From Gammaproteobacteria bacterium HGW-Gammaproteobacteria-13 (GTDB lineage Bacteria > Pseudomonadota > Gammaproteobacteria > Pseudomonadales > Pseudomonadaceae): 64,000 nt of DNA. The translations under genes were made by a program, and so were the position numbers. The stretch lies in NCBI GenBank assembly GCA_002840155.1, contig PGZH01000008.1, positions 248,001 to 312,000 on the forward strand. The letters are read 5' to 3'. Shown here in pieces: positions 52,348-62,331 of the stretch (positions within the stretch are counted from its first letter, which is position 1; every line of letters starts with the position of its first letter). Under the pieces are notes generated by a model. That model worked only from the letters and a program-made list of their open reading frames with translations, had not been told where the DNA came from and ran no database searches.

Positions 52348-53631
52348 TTAAAGCTGGAGACCGCCGGCCATAACTGCCAGCGCACGCAAATCGCGGTACC
52401 AGCGCTCGGCTGGATGTTCTTTGGTAAAGCCGTGGCCACCGAGCAATTGCACGGCGTCGGTGCCAATCTTCATGGCCTTTTCGCTGCACAGCAGGCGCGC
52501 CAAGTAGGCTTCGCGCTGGAAGGGCAAACCCTGCTCGGCGCGGGCACAGGCACGCCAGACCATCAGGCGCATGGCATCGATTTCCACGGCCATGTCCGCG
52601 ACCATAAAAGCCACACCCTGGCGATGGCTGATCGGCTCACCGAAGGCCAGCCGCTCGTTGCAGTACGGCACCACATAATCCAGCGCCGCCTGCGCCGTGC
52701 CCACGGCCAGGGCGCACCAGGCCAGCCCGGCGTAATCGAGAAAACTCTGGTAGTTAAACTGCTCGGCGGCGAGACGCGCTTCAACCGGCACCTTGACGCT
52801 ATTGAGCCGCACGCGGGCCGTGCTGCCAGCCTTCAGCCCCATGGCCGGTTGCGGGCTGCGTTGCAGGCCCTTGGCGCCGGCCTCGACAATAAACAACGCC
52901 GGGCCATCCGCCGCTTGCGCCGCGATGATCAGCTGACTGGCATCCAGGCCACGCAGCACCAGGCACTTTTCGCCGCTGAGGACATAATGCTTGCCACGCT
53001 TGCGCGCCCGAGTCGCCAGCTTATGCGGGTCAAACAACGGCGTCGGCTCATTCACCGCAATGGCCATCACTGGCGCCGGCTCTTCACCGACAAAGGCCGG
53101 CAGCCAGCGCGCCTGCTGCGGGGCATTGCCCCAGCGGCGGATGCAGTTGGCCGCCGACAAGGGCACCAGCAATGCAGCAGCCAAAGACAAATCGCCCTTG
53201 CCCAGCGCTTCGGCAATCAGTGCATTGCTCAGGGTGGTGCGCTCCCCCGCCATACCGCCCTGGGCCTCACTCACCGCGTAGTGGGTCAGCCCCAGCTCAT
53301 GCGCCTGGTTGAGCAAGGCAGCGGGCAGCGCGGCTTGTTCATCTGCATCATGGGCCAGCGGGCGCAGCACTTCGCCAGCGAAGGCTTCGAGCATCTCCAC
53401 CAGCATCTGCTGCTCATCGGAGAGCGACAGATCAAACAAGGCATCGGGGTCAGCCGGGCGCGGCAATTGGGCAACTTTGCCCGCGCGCTGCGCGGCCGCA
53501 CGAAAGCTCGCACGACTGCCGGTGTAGATAAGTTTTTCGAAGGGTTTGCGCAGCTTCAAGCGGTCCGGCCAGTCAGCCTGGGCGACCCGGTTGAGCATTG
53601 CCAGGGCACGGCCCTGTACGTCGGAAGTCAT
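52348..53631 (-). CDS. Acyl-CoA dehydrogenase family protein
   Basis: A more divergent paralogue of the next gene. The end QLLGGHGFTKEHPAERWYRD is the family signature with the FAD-binding Gly residues. At the catalytic base position the residue is not clear, so it may be a partner with low activity. There are 427 residues from the ATG (MTSDVQGRAL), which has GGAGCGAG upstream. Confidence 0.88.
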   Translation of the reverse strand: MTSDVQGRALAMLNRVAQADWPDRLKLRKPFEKLIYTGSRASFRAAAQRAGKVAQLPRPADPDALFDLSLSDEQQMLVEMLEAFAGEVLRPLAHDADEQAALPAALLNQAHELGLTHYAVSEAQGGMAGERTTLSNALIAEALGKGDLSLAAALLVPLSAANCIRRWGNAPQQARWLPAFVGEEPAPVMAIAVNEPTPLFDPHKLATRARKRGKHYVLSGEKCLVLRGLDASQLIIAAQAADGPALFIVEAGAKGLQRSPQPAMGLKAGSTARVRLNSVKVPVEARLAAEQFNYQSFLDYAGLAWCALAVGTAQAALDYVVPYCNERLAFGEPISHRQGVAFMVADMAVEIDAMRLMVWRACARAEQGLPFQREAYLARLLCSEKAMKIGTDAVQLLGGHGFTKEHPAERWYRDLRALAVMAGGLQL

Positions 53632-53741
53632 GGCATCTCGCTCCATGCGGGGGATGCCGATGATCATGCGCGCGGTCGGGGCAAGCGCCTATGACCGCGC
53701 CGACGCCAGCGACTGGCAAAGCAGCCAGTCGCTCTGGTCGT

Positions 53742-55163
53742 TTACTTGCTGCGGATCTTCTCGACGATGGCGGTAGTCGAGCTGTTTTCCACCAGGCCGA
53801 GCACGCGCACTTCGCCGCCATAGGCACGGACAATATCGCCGCCAACCACGCCCTCGATACCGTAGTCGCCACCCTTGACCAGCACATCCGGCTTGACCGC
53901 ACGCAGCAGATTTTCCGGGGTGTCTTCACTAAAGCTCACCACCCAATCCACCGCCCCTAAGCCAGCCAGCACAGCCATACGCCGATCCACCGCGTTGATC
54001 GGCCGGCCCGGGCCTTTCAGACGACTGACCGAGGCATCGTCATTCACCGCCAACACCAGTCGATCACCCTGGGCGCGCGCCTGCTCCAGATAGGTCACAT
54101 GCCCGGCGTGCAGGATGTCAAAACAACCATTGGTAAAGACAATCTTCTCGCCATGGGCGCGGGCGTCTTCGATGGCCAGCAGCAGTTGATCGAGGCTTAG
54201 CACGCCCCGCTCGGAGCCGGCCTCACGCTGGATCGCGCGGCGCAGTTCCGGCGCGCTGATCGCTGCAGTACCCAGCTTGCCGACCACGATACCGGCAGCC
54301 AAATTGGCCAGGGCGACCGCATGCGGCAACTCCTCGCCGGCAGCCAGGCTGGCGGCCAGGGTGGAAATCACCGTGTCGCCGGCGCCGGTCACATCGAACA
54401 CTTCGCGGGCACGCGCTGGCAGGTGCAGCGCCGGATGCTCTGGACGCAGCAGGGTCATGCCATGCTCGCCGCGGGTCACCAGTAGCGCGCCCAGCTCCAG
54501 CTCGGCCATCAGCGCCGCGCCCTTGGCCACCAGCTCGGCCTCATCGTGGCAAGGACCTACGATGGTTTCGAACTCGTGCAGGTTCGGGGTAATCAGGCTC
54601 GCGCCACGGTAGATGGAAAAATCCTTACCCTTGGGGTCAGCCAGCACGGCAATGCCCTTGCTGCGCGCCAGCTGCACCAGTGTCTGATGGTTCTGCAGCG
54701 CGCCTTTGCCGTAATCCGAGAGGATCAGCACCTTGATGCCACCCAGCTGCGCTTCGACGCTGGCGGCAAGTGCCGCGCTGTCGGTGCGGAACGGCTCTTC
54801 AAAGTCCATGCGCAACAACTGCTGATGACGGCTCATCACGCGTAACTTAACGATGGTCGGTTGATCTTTGATCGTCTGGAAGAAGGTCTTTACCCCAACC
54901 GCCTGCAGGCTGTTGCGCAGACTTTCAGCGGCTTCATCCTGCCCGGTCACACCGAGCAATGTCGCTGGCGCACCGAGGGCGGCGATGTTGAGCGCGACGT
55001 TGGCCGCACCACCCGGGCGATCCTCGATCTGTTCAACCTTGACCACCGGCACCGGCGCTTCCGGAGAAATCCGCGAGGTGCCGCCATGCCAATAACGGTC
55101 GAGCATAACGTCGCCCACCACCAAAACGGCAGCCTGGTCGAAACGCGGCATGGACAATTTCAT
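53742..55163 (-). CDS. hldE: Bifunctional heptose 7-phosphate kinase / adenylyltransferase
   Basis: Makes ADP-heptose for the LPS inner core. The N-terminal ribokinase-like domain has [20 protein letters not shown] and [15 protein letters not shown]. The C-terminal nucleotidyltransferase has [14 protein letters not shown] (HxGH motif) and [16 protein letters not shown]. There are 473 residues from the ATG ([10 protein letters not shown]). It lies upstream of the acyl-CoA dehydrogenase genes and at the end of the LPS block. Confidence 0.97.
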   Translation of the reverse strand: MKLSMPRFDQAAVLVVGDVMLDRYWHGGTSRISPEAPVPVVKVEQIEDRPGGAANVALNIAALGAPATLLGVTGQDEAAESLRNSLQAVGVKTFFQTIKDQPTIVKLRVMSRHQQLLRMDFEEPFRTDSAALAASVEAQLGGIKVLILSDYGKGALQNHQTLVQLARSKGIAVLADPKGKDFSIYRGASLITPNLHEFETIVGPCHDEAELVAKGAALMAELELGALLVTRGEHGMTLLRPEHPALHLPARAREVFDVTGAGDTVISTLAASLAAGEELPHAVALANLAAGIVVGKLGTAAISAPELRRAIQREAGSERGVLSLDQLLLAIEDARAHGEKIVFTNGCFDILHAGHVTYLEQARAQGDRLVLAVNDDASVSRLKGPGRPINAVDRRMAVLAGLGAVDWVVSFSEDTPENLLRAVKPDVLVKGGDYGIEGVVGGDIVRAYGGEVRVLGLVENSSTTAIVEKIRSK

Positions 55164-55228
55164 AAACACTCCAGAAGCGGCTAAAACGAATCGCCGCAAA
55201 TCATAACATTGGCAGGTAAATACGCAGG

Positions 55229-56629
55229 TCAACCGCCGAGCGTACGCACCCAGAACAGTTCGTGACGGCGCACCGCCTTGCGGAAGAATTCATCTTCACC
55301 GGTGGCCGGCCAGCGCCGCCCGACCAGCAGACGCTGAATCAACCGACGAATGCGCCGTTTAAGCGGCAATGCGCCTTGTAAATCGTGCTGCATGGCCAAG
55401 GCCATGGCCTTATCCAACTGCTGCGCGGCATCCAACCCTGGGCTCCACAAGCCATCCGCCGGCAGCGCTTCAATAGCTGGCGGCAGGGCAATGCCAAAGC
55501 CCGCCGGGCCCATGGGCCAGCGGTCGTTATCGTGCAGATGGTTGGCATACAGCAACAGAGTTTTCGGCTTCCAGCTGCTCAGCTCAATCGCCTCTAGCAG
55601 CGCCAGGGTGCTCGCCACATGGTCACTGTGCGGGTCCAACTGCGGGTGCGGCGTCACCACCACCTCAGGCTGAAAATGCTCAAGGGATGCCACCAGATCA
55701 GCCAGCAGATTGCGCCAGCTGGGCACGCCATCAGCATCGCCTGGCAGCTGGATTGAATTAGCGGCGCGTACGCTGCGAATATCACCTTCGCCCGCCTCGC
55801 GCGAAGCAAAAGCTGCCTCGGGTTGCGCCTGCATTGCAGGCAGCTGCAGGCAGTAATAGCCCAGCTGCAAACACTGATTCTGCGGCACACCGCCCCAGAG
55901 CGGGACAGCCAGGCTATCCCAGCTGCGCAGGCGCCCCTTGAGCCGAGCGGCACCGGCCTGATCCAGCCCCAACGCCTGATAGGCATCAGCCTCGATTTCG
56001 CCTTGAGTCAGGGTCACGATGCTGACATCGCGCGCCCGGCTATACAGACCAAATGCGGCAAGTTCGGCATCGTCGGCATGCGGCGCAATCACCATCAGGC
56101 GCTGCTCGGCATAATCCGGATTGCTCAGGGCAAATAGGGTGACGGTCGGCGCCAAATAGCAGAAGCGCCCATGCAGCTGCAGCGTCCCGCCGACCAAAGC
56201 ATCTTGCTGGCCGGACAGATTGAGGTAGCGACGCCCATTCACGCCCCGCTCGAAATCCTGGCGATCGTTGCCGATCACTACATAGGGGTCCAACCAACGT
56301 CCCAGCCAACTCGCCTTGAGCTGCACTTGCAGAATCAGGGTATCGGCAGCGCCAATATCGCCATCCAGGCGCAAGCAGTCCGCCTCGATACGCCCGGAAA
56401 AGGTGGGCACAGCCGCTGCAAATCCATAGCTGTAATCGTCATCCGGGGCGTAAAACAGATGGTCGGCAAACCACGCCTCATGGGCCACCCAGCCCACCAG
56501 CAGAAGCAATGGCACCCACCACCAGGCGGCAAACACACCGAGCAGACACAACAGCACCAGCGCCACCAACAGCGCAATGCGCTTTTGCCGACGATGCTGC
56601 TTAAGTAGGGTTTGCTTGCGTCCAGACAT
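55229..56629 (-). CDS. dnpA: DnpA-like PIG-L family deacetylase
   Basis: A membrane helix pair (about residues 20-50) is followed by a PIG-L N-deacetylase domain. [13 protein letters not shown] replaces the common PHPDD with PHADD, and [20 protein letters not shown] provides the second metal-binding His. There are 466 residues from the ATG (MSGRKQT), and only 2 bases separate it from mig-14. The P. aeruginosa counterpart DnpA (PA5002) lies in the LPS core cluster and has been linked to antibiotic tolerance. I infer a role in modifying LPS core sugars. Confidence 0.85.
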   Translation of the reverse strand: MSGRKQTLLKQHRRQKRIALLVALVLLCLLGVFAAWWWVPLLLLVGWVAHEAWFADHLFYAPDDDYSYGFAAAVPTFSGRIEADCLRLDGDIGAADTLILQVQLKASWLGRWLDPYVVIGNDRQDFERGVNGRRYLNLSGQQDALVGGTLQLHGRFCYLAPTVTLFALSNPDYAEQRLMVIAPHADDAELAAFGLYSRARDVSIVTLTQGEIEADAYQALGLDQAGAARLKGRLRSWDSLAVPLWGGVPQNQCLQLGYYCLQLPAMQAQPEAAFASREAGEGDIRSVRAANSIQLPGDADGVPSWRNLLADLVASLEHFQPEVVVTPHPQLDPHSDHVASTLALLEAIELSSWKPKTLLLYANHLHDNDRWPMGPAGFGIALPPAIEALPADGLWSPGLDAAQQLDKAMALAMQHDLQGALPLKRRIRRLIQRLLVGRRWPATGEDEFFRKAVRRHELFWVRTLGG

Positions 56630-56631
56630 AA

Positions 56632-57528
56632 TCAGACCTGATAAACCGGCATGCGATTGCACCAGCGGTCTTTGTATTCGCGGTCGGCACGGCCAAAGGA
56701 ATAACGCAGCGGCTTACCAAGCGCCCGCGCTTCAGCCCAGGCGGTTTGGGTGTTGATAAAGCTGAGCACGCTGCCGGGACTGAACTCGCGGTTTTGCGGA
56801 TCAACGCCGCCGTTGATGTACTCCAGACTGACCCATTGCGGCGCCTCGACACGGTAGAGCACCTGGATCGCCACAGGCTGGTCGTTCAGGTAAATCAGCG
56901 ATCCGGTCATAAAGTCGCGCATCAGGCTGAACACCTCGGCCAAATGCGCCTTGCCGGTCGCCTCAAAACCCCAGCGGCGCTGAAACAGATCGGCGTAAAT
57001 CAGCGCCTGCTCGGCTGCGGACAGCTCCAGCATCGGCCGGACAACACCACCCGTCTCTTCCAGCAGACGCTGCTCACGGCGTTGGTTGTAGCGGAACTTC
57101 TTGCTGTATTCCTCGGGTTCGCGAGCCAACGCCAGGCCTTCAGGTTGCTCACGACGGCCGACTACCTGCTCGGCATTCAGAGCCGACAGATAACGCACCT
57201 TATGGCGCAGCGGTATGTGCGCGCCGCTCGCCAGCGGCAGAATGATCTCGGCATTCCCCAGGTCGAACAGACCACGCTTGCCCTGCTGTTTCAGCACATC
57301 CTTGGACAACGCCAGATGGCGCCCCCAAGTCGCAATCGCCGCCTGCAGCTCACCATCGACAAACCAGCCAAGATAACGCACCGGCAAGCCCGCAAGCCCC
57401 GCCAAACGCTCGATGACCTGCGGATGGGTGGCGACGCTACCGCCGAACCGTTGCCAGGCACCGGCATAAACGGCAGCATCAATCGGCGTCCAGCCACGCT
57501 CACGCCAGGCGCGTAAATGACTGAGCAT
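56632..57528 (-). CDS. Mig-14 family acyltransferase-like protein
   Basis: 298 residues resembling the Mig-14 family, a GNAT/FemAB-like fold linked to resistance to antimicrobial peptides in Salmonella and Pseudomonas. Features include KKFRYNQRREQRLLEETGG and FQRRWGFEATGK, and the end YSFGRADREYKDRWC. No membrane segment. The ATG overlaps the msbA stop codon (TGATG), so it is coupled to lipid A export. Its acceptor is unknown; LPS is likely. Confidence 0.8.
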   Translation of the reverse strand: MLSHLRAWRERGWTPIDAAVYAGAWQRFGGSVATHPQVIERLAGLAGLPVRYLGWFVDGELQAAIATWGRHLALSKDVLKQQGKRGLFDLGNAEIILPLASGAHIPLRHKVRYLSALNAEQVVGRREQPEGLALAREPEEYSKKFRYNQRREQRLLEETGGVVRPMLELSAAEQALIYADLFQRRWGFEATGKAHLAEVFSLMRDFMTGSLIYLNDQPVAIQVLYRVEAPQWVSLEYINGGVDPQNREFSPGSVLSFINTQTAWAEARALGKPLRYSFGRADREYKDRWCNRMPVYQV

Positions 57529-59366
57529 CAGGCATCAGGCTCCGAACTCAGGTCGGTATCGTCAGCAAAATCTCGGGCATGCAGGCGCGCGTAGTAGCCA
57601 TTGAGCGCCAACAACTCGTTATGGGTGCCACGTTCAACAATTTCACCCTGCTCCATCACCAGAATCAGATCAGCCTTCTCGATCGTACTCAAGCGATGGG
57701 CGATCACGATGGTGGTGCGCCCCTCGACAACCTTATCCAGTGCAGCTTGAATATGCCGCTCGGACTCGGTGTCCAGCGCCGAAGTGGCCTCATCGAGAAT
57801 CAACAACGGCGCATCTTTGAGCAGCGCACGGGCAATTGCCAAACGCTGACGCTGCCCACCCGAGAGCAGCACACCGTTTTCACCGACCAGAGTGTCGTAG
57901 CCCTGCGGCATTTTTTCGATAAACTCAGCGGCGTATGCATCCTCAGCGGCACGCTTGACCGCGGCCAGAGGCGCGCCGGCCAGATCGCCATAGGCGATAT
58001 TATTGCGCACGGTGTCATTGAACAGCGTGACATGCTGGGTCACCAAAGCGATATGGCGACGCAGGTTACGCAGCGTATAGTCTTCAACATCCAAGTCATC
58101 GAGCAAAATCTGGCCTTGCTCATGGTGATAGAAACGCGGAATCAGGCTCGCCAACGTAGACTTGCCGCTACCAGAACGCCCGACCAACGCAACCATCTGC
58201 CCGGGTTCGGCAACAAAGGAAACATTATTGAGCACGGGCTTTTCACTGGTCGGATATTGGAAGCTGAGATTACTGACCTGCAAACGACCCGTTACTCGCT
58301 CACGCTCCTGAGTACCCTGGTCAACCTCAGGCGGCTCATCTAGTTGCTCGAAAATACTCTCAGCGCCAGCCACACCTTTTTGGATAGTCGAACTAACCTC
58401 GGAAAGCTGACGAATTGGCTTGGGCAGCAACCCTGCCAACGTGATGTAAGCCACTAGATCACCGGCACTGGCTTCACCGCGCAGCAACAACACCAAGAAC
58501 ATCAACACGGCCATGGCGCTATAGATCACCAGCTGCAGGCTTGGAGTGTAGATAGCGCCTGTTTTAACCATCTTCAGTTGCTTTAGGCGATTATCTTCGC
58601 TGGCTGTTTGGAAACGCTGTTGTTCATAACTCTCACCACCAAAGCTGCGCACGACTCGATAACCCTGAATGGTTTCCGAAGCCACATGGGTAACATCCCC
58701 CATCGCAACTTGAATTTTCTTACTTTGCTTACGAAATTTCTTACTAGTGCTAGACACCATCAATCCGATGATTGGCAGTATCGCAACCATAACCAGCGTG
58801 AGCTTCCAGTTCATCCATAACAAGGTTGCAAAAAGGAAGACAACAGTCATCCCCTCACGCACCACTACCTTGATCGCATCCGTGGCAGCACCAGTGACCA
58901 TGGTCACGTTGTAAGTAAGTCTGGATATCAGGTGACCTGAGTTGTGGCTATCAAAATAACGATTGGGCAGCGTAAGAAGATTGTTGAATAGCGCAATACG
59001 CATATCTTGAACCAAGCCCATGGAAACTTTGGCGAGGTAGAAATTACCGAGAAATGAACCAATACCCTGCCAAAGAGCAATAAGAACGATAAGCAGGGGA
59101 ACCGCCTGGAGCAGTTTTAGCTCTGCAAGCCAGGGCGCATGCTCTCGCATCCAGGGTATGCCAGCGAAAAGCCCGACATTCGGATCGCCAAGACCATCCA
59201 CGAAAAACTTCAAGATGTAGCCAAGCATTGGTTGAGTTGAAGCGAAGATCAGAAACCCAAAAATACTGATCAAAAACATGCCAATGTAGGGTTTCACATA
59301 CCCCAGCAGCCGAAAGTAGATTTTCAGACTGCTGGGCTGGACCGCATCACTTCTCGCATCACTCAT
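57528..59366 (-). CDS. msbA: Lipid A export ABC transporter MsbA
   Basis: Homodimeric half transporter that flips lipid A-core across the inner membrane. Six membrane helices (residues about 15-320) precede the ATPase with Walker A GRSGSGKST, signature LSGGQRQRLAIARAL and Walker B LLILDEATSALD. There are 612 residues. The first half of the gene is clearly richer in A and T than the second half, which suggests a composition boundary inside the gene. It starts 3 bases after waaL. Confidence 0.96.
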   Translation of the reverse strand: MSDARSDAVQPSSLKIYFRLLGYVKPYIGMFLISIFGFLIFASTQPMLGYILKFFVDGLGDPNVGLFAGIPWMREHAPWLAELKLLQAVPLLIVLIALWQGIGSFLGNFYLAKVSMGLVQDMRIALFNNLLTLPNRYFDSHNSGHLISRLTYNVTMVTGAATDAIKVVVREGMTVVFLFATLLWMNWKLTLVMVAILPIIGLMVSSTSKKFRKQSKKIQVAMGDVTHVASETIQGYRVVRSFGGESYEQQRFQTASEDNRLKQLKMVKTGAIYTPSLQLVIYSAMAVLMFLVLLLRGEASAGDLVAYITLAGLLPKPIRQLSEVSSTIQKGVAGAESIFEQLDEPPEVDQGTQERERVTGRLQVSNLSFQYPTSEKPVLNNVSFVAEPGQMVALVGRSGSGKSTLASLIPRFYHHEQGQILLDDLDVEDYTLRNLRRHIALVTQHVTLFNDTVRNNIAYGDLAGAPLAAVKRAAEDAYAAEFIEKMPQGYDTLVGENGVLLSGGQRQRLAIARALLKDAPLLILDEATSALDTESERHIQAALDKVVEGRTTIVIAHRLSTIEKADLILVMEQGEIVERGTHNELLALNGYYARLHARDFADDTDLSSEPDA

Positions 59367-59369
59367 GAA

Positions 59370-60554
59370 TCAACTCACTTCAATACAGGCGGGTCGCAGT
59401 CTAACACTGTGCGGCTGTGCAATGAGGGCAAGCGTGAGGGCCAGGGGAAGCCAGACTATGAACCACTCCGCCCTGGGGGTGCCCCATAAACTGGCAGCAT
59501 CAAACTGAAGCGCCGCCAGCGAGACAACCAAGGTTCCGAATACCAGCCGCCCTTCGGCGGAAAAACGACTCTGCCAAGCAATATGAAATGCACTCAACCA
59601 CAGGCCAATCCACAAAAGCACACCCGGCAAGCCCAGTTCAACTGCAACATGGGTGAAACCATTGTGCGTATGGTCGAAGCCCTCGGGGTAGTTGAACGTC
59701 ACAACGCGATAATCCGTACCGACCCCCAGCCCGAGAAAGGGATTTTGCATAGCCATGTCTAGACTGGCCTGGAAAATTTCTGGCCGGTACGACAGTCCGC
59801 GCGCGAGAATGAACGGCGCAAAAAGCTCATAACCGACCCAGCAGACAAGTACGATAACTGTACCCCCCACCCACACAACGCGCCCACCACGAAGCAAGAG
59901 CAGGGCAGAAATACCGGCGATTAATGCAACCATTGCACCGCGGCTCTGCCCCAGCAACACAAACGCTAGGGCGAACAGCATCAGAACACCCCACAGAAAA
60001 CTCTGCCAAACACCAGACGGTTTGAACCGTGCCCCCCAAATCACCACAAGCGTCATGACGTAGGCACCGAGAATCGGATGCCCCACCTGCCCTATGCCCT
60101 CAAGCCGAGCACTGAGAGGCTGTGCATCGCGGATATAAAAAAGGTAAATGCTCGCTGCACACGCAAGTGCCAAGCCTGCACAGGCCACCGCCAGACCTTG
60201 CCAAATACGCTCAGGATACTGAGAGGACAACAACGCCAAAGAGGCAAGAAAAACCCCTACATAAAACACGCGTTTCAATTCTCTTGCTGGCTCCTCCGCG
60301 CCAGTCCACAGGGTACTCAGCGCAGCCCAGGTCAAAAAGAGCAATAAAAACGAGCAGAACACCCGGTTTCTGCGCCAAACCCCCAGTAAATGCTGATGGA
60401 AGAGCATCATTGCTAGCAAACCCGGCAGCCAGAGCAAAACAACCAGTGCTTGCTGATAGATTTTATTGCTAGAGGCCCACGCAATCCCCATTAGAAACCA
60501 CAAATAACCACCGGTTATCAGCAGCATTATTCCTGTCGCCTGAATCCTCAACAT
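59370..60554 (-). CDS. waaL: O-antigen ligase family protein (WaaL-like)
   Basis: About eleven hydrophobic segments and a central periplasmic loop with the Wzy_C family features RGLSYRPEIF and FDHTHNGFTHVAVELGLPG (conserved His). It joins undecaprenyl-linked O-antigen to the lipid A-core in the periplasm. There are 394 residues from the ATG; a TTG one codon earlier also opens the frame. The position beside msbA and core genes supports ligase over polymerase, but sequence alone does not fully separate them. Confidence 0.85.
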   Translation of the reverse strand: MLRIQATGIMLLITGGYLWFLMGIAWASSNKIYQQALVVLLWLPGLLAMMLFHQHLLGVWRRNRVFCSFLLLFLTWAALSTLWTGAEEPARELKRVFYVGVFLASLALLSSQYPERIWQGLAVACAGLALACAASIYLFYIRDAQPLSARLEGIGQVGHPILGAYVMTLVVIWGARFKPSGVWQSFLWGVLMLFALAFVLLGQSRGAMVALIAGISALLLLRGGRVVWVGGTVIVLVCWVGYELFAPFILARGLSYRPEIFQASLDMAMQNPFLGLGVGTDYRVVTFNYPEGFDHTHNGFTHVAVELGLPGVLLWIGLWLSAFHIAWQSRFSAEGRLVFGTLVVSLAALQFDAASLWGTPRAEWFIVWLPLALTLALIAQPHSVRLRPACIEVS

Positions 60555-60630
60555 CAACTCCCAACGCCCAGGGCACTCAGCGGGCGGTTCAACCTAAAAA
60601 AGGGGTATTCTATGCCGTATCTAACATTCG

Positions 60631-61707
60631 ATGCCTTACGTAATGAACGCCACCCCACAACTTGTCTATCTCGCCTTCGGCGCAGACATTTACCAACGCG
60701 AGGCAGTTTTCAGCATAGCCAGCGCGCTCGCCCAGTCAGCACTCTGCGCAAGCGATCGGCAGTTTGAGATTAGGGTCTTTACCGACAATCCTCAGTTTTA
60801 CACGAGGCTCCCCGTCACAATTTGCACCATAGACCCTACCTGGGACGGCCCTCACCGCTACCATTTCAGGATCAAGCATGCCGTCCTGCTAAACGTGCTC
60901 AGTGAGTATGAAAAAGCTGTACTGATTGACACCGACACGTTTTTCCATACATCTCCTGACTCACTGTTCGGGCGCGTGACCGGTGGTCATCTGCTCTGCA
61001 ATGCTATCGGAGCCGCTCTCGGAGAATCGCCATCGCTTCCCAGCCAGTCAGTCACCTACCTCAAGCAGACTGGATTTTGGGAGACGAACTTGCGCCAGAC
61101 GAACTCTGGTGTAATCGGTCTAACCACGACTGACAAAGGGGTTCTCGAACATTCCATTAAGCTGATGGATAACCTGCGCCCACTGGCACCTGAGCTCTAC
61201 ACATTAGAAGAACTCAGCTTAGCTCTTGCAGCACATGGCCAGCTTCAACTCAACGCCTGCACCGACCTCATACACCACTATTGGAGCCGCAAGGCGCAGT
61301 TCAGAGCCAAAATCCAAGCGTGGTACACAAAGCATCATCGCGAGCCACTGAGCAAAGCAGCGATGACAGATGTACTGCTCGTGAATGATCGACTACCACG
61401 ACCGCCACAGCCTTATCGTGGCTGGCAAAAAACTGTGACCGCTTTAATCGCTCAAGAGCGCCGACAGTTTCTGCGTGAGCTGCTTTATGGGTGTCATACC
61501 TACTCCAACGAGTTTGATCGCGCCTGTGCAGAGGCCTGGTGGGATAAGGCATTAGTCAATATTGAAGAACGCCTGGGAAAACCGTTGAGTACCGCACAAA
61601 TAACGCTATGGCTTGCAGACCCATTGTTAAAACTGTTAGCGGGTAGCCACTACAACACCATGCAAGCCCACCTGCTGGGCCGCCTCAAGGCCAAGCAGGC
61701 CGTTTAA
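60631..61707 (+). CDS. Putative glycosyltransferase (DxD type)
   Basis: 358 residues. KAVLIDTDTFFHTSPDSLF holds a DxD-like motif that would bind a nucleotide sugar through a metal, in a GT8-like Rossmann setting with LVYLAFGADIYQREA at the start. The C-terminal half is helical with no clear match. It diverges from waaL and is 12 bases upstream of a kinase-like gene. A role in LPS core assembly is inferred from position. The ATG at 60643 is an alternative start; neither has a good Shine-Dalgarno site. Confidence 0.7.
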   Translation: MPYVMNATPQLVYLAFGADIYQREAVFSIASALAQSALCASDRQFEIRVFTDNPQFYTRLPVTICTIDPTWDGPHRYHFRIKHAVLLNVLSEYEKAVLIDTDTFFHTSPDSLFGRVTGGHLLCNAIGAALGESPSLPSQSVTYLKQTGFWETNLRQTNSGVIGLTTTDKGVLEHSIKLMDNLRPLAPELYTLEELSLALAAHGQLQLNACTDLIHHYWSRKAQFRAKIQAWYTKHHREPLSKAAMTDVLLVNDRLPRPPQPYRGWQKTVTALIAQERRQFLRELLYGCHTYSNEFDRACAEAWWDKALVNIEERLGKPLSTAQITLWLADPLLKLLAGSHYNTMQAHLLGRLKAKQAV

Positions 61708-61719
61708 AGCAAAGGACAC

Positions 61720-62331
61720 ATGATGCTCAGCACGAAACACCTGACCGACAGCGCGCTGGCGACACTGACCGCTGGCGCAGAAGTACTCGAGGAGGACAGC
61801 CTAGGGCCAAAGGTTTACCGCCTCACCAACGGTAACTTCCTTAAGCTTTTCCGGCGCAAGCGTTTGATTTCTTCGGCCTTACTCAGACCTTACTCCGTAC
61901 GTTTTTATCAAAACGCAGAGCGCTTGGCAGAGCTAGGTATTCCAACGCTGACGCCTATAACGTTGTACACCTTCGCTGAAAAGCAGCTCAGCGCCGTTCT
62001 CTATACCCCGCTTCCAGGCCAGACGCTCAAAGAGCTCTACCTGCTGGATCCCGAAAGCTTCATCGCACGTCTTCCCGCTCTCTGTGACTTTATCCGTGAA
62101 CTTCACAGAAAAGGCATTTACTTCCGCTCACTCCACCTGGGCAACATCGTACTTACCCCACAAAACACCTTGGGGCTTATTGATGTTGCCGACCTGGCAT
62201 TTCACCGTCGGGCTCTTTCAAGAGCCAAGGCGGCCCGCAACCTCAAGCACTTCGCCCGACTGCTGCGGCAAATGGACATTGCCGGGCGTTTTCCAATGGC
62301 CGAATTGTCGGCAGCAGTTTTAGCCGACTAA
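61720..62331 (+). CDS. LPS core kinase-like protein
   Basis: 203 residues with a small protein-kinase-like fold. RKGIYFRSLHLGNIVL holds the catalytic loop (an HxxN-like variant with His and Asn), GLIDVADLAFHRRAL holds the metal-binding Asp, and FLKLFRRKR the ATP-site Lys. This pattern is like the WaaP/RfaP and Kdo-kinase families that phosphorylate LPS core sugars. AAAGGA precedes the ATG. Its stop overlaps that of the convergent glycosyltransferase by 3 shared bases. Confidence 0.78.
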   Translation: MMLSTKHLTDSALATLTAGAEVLEEDSLGPKVYRLTNGNFLKLFRRKRLISSALLRPYSVRFYQNAERLAELGIPTLTPITLYTFAEKQLSAVLYTPLPGQTLKELYLLDPESFIARLPALCDFIRELHRKGIYFRSLHLGNIVLTPQNTLGLIDVADLAFHRRALSRAKAARNLKHFARLLRQMDIAGRFPMAELSAAVLAD

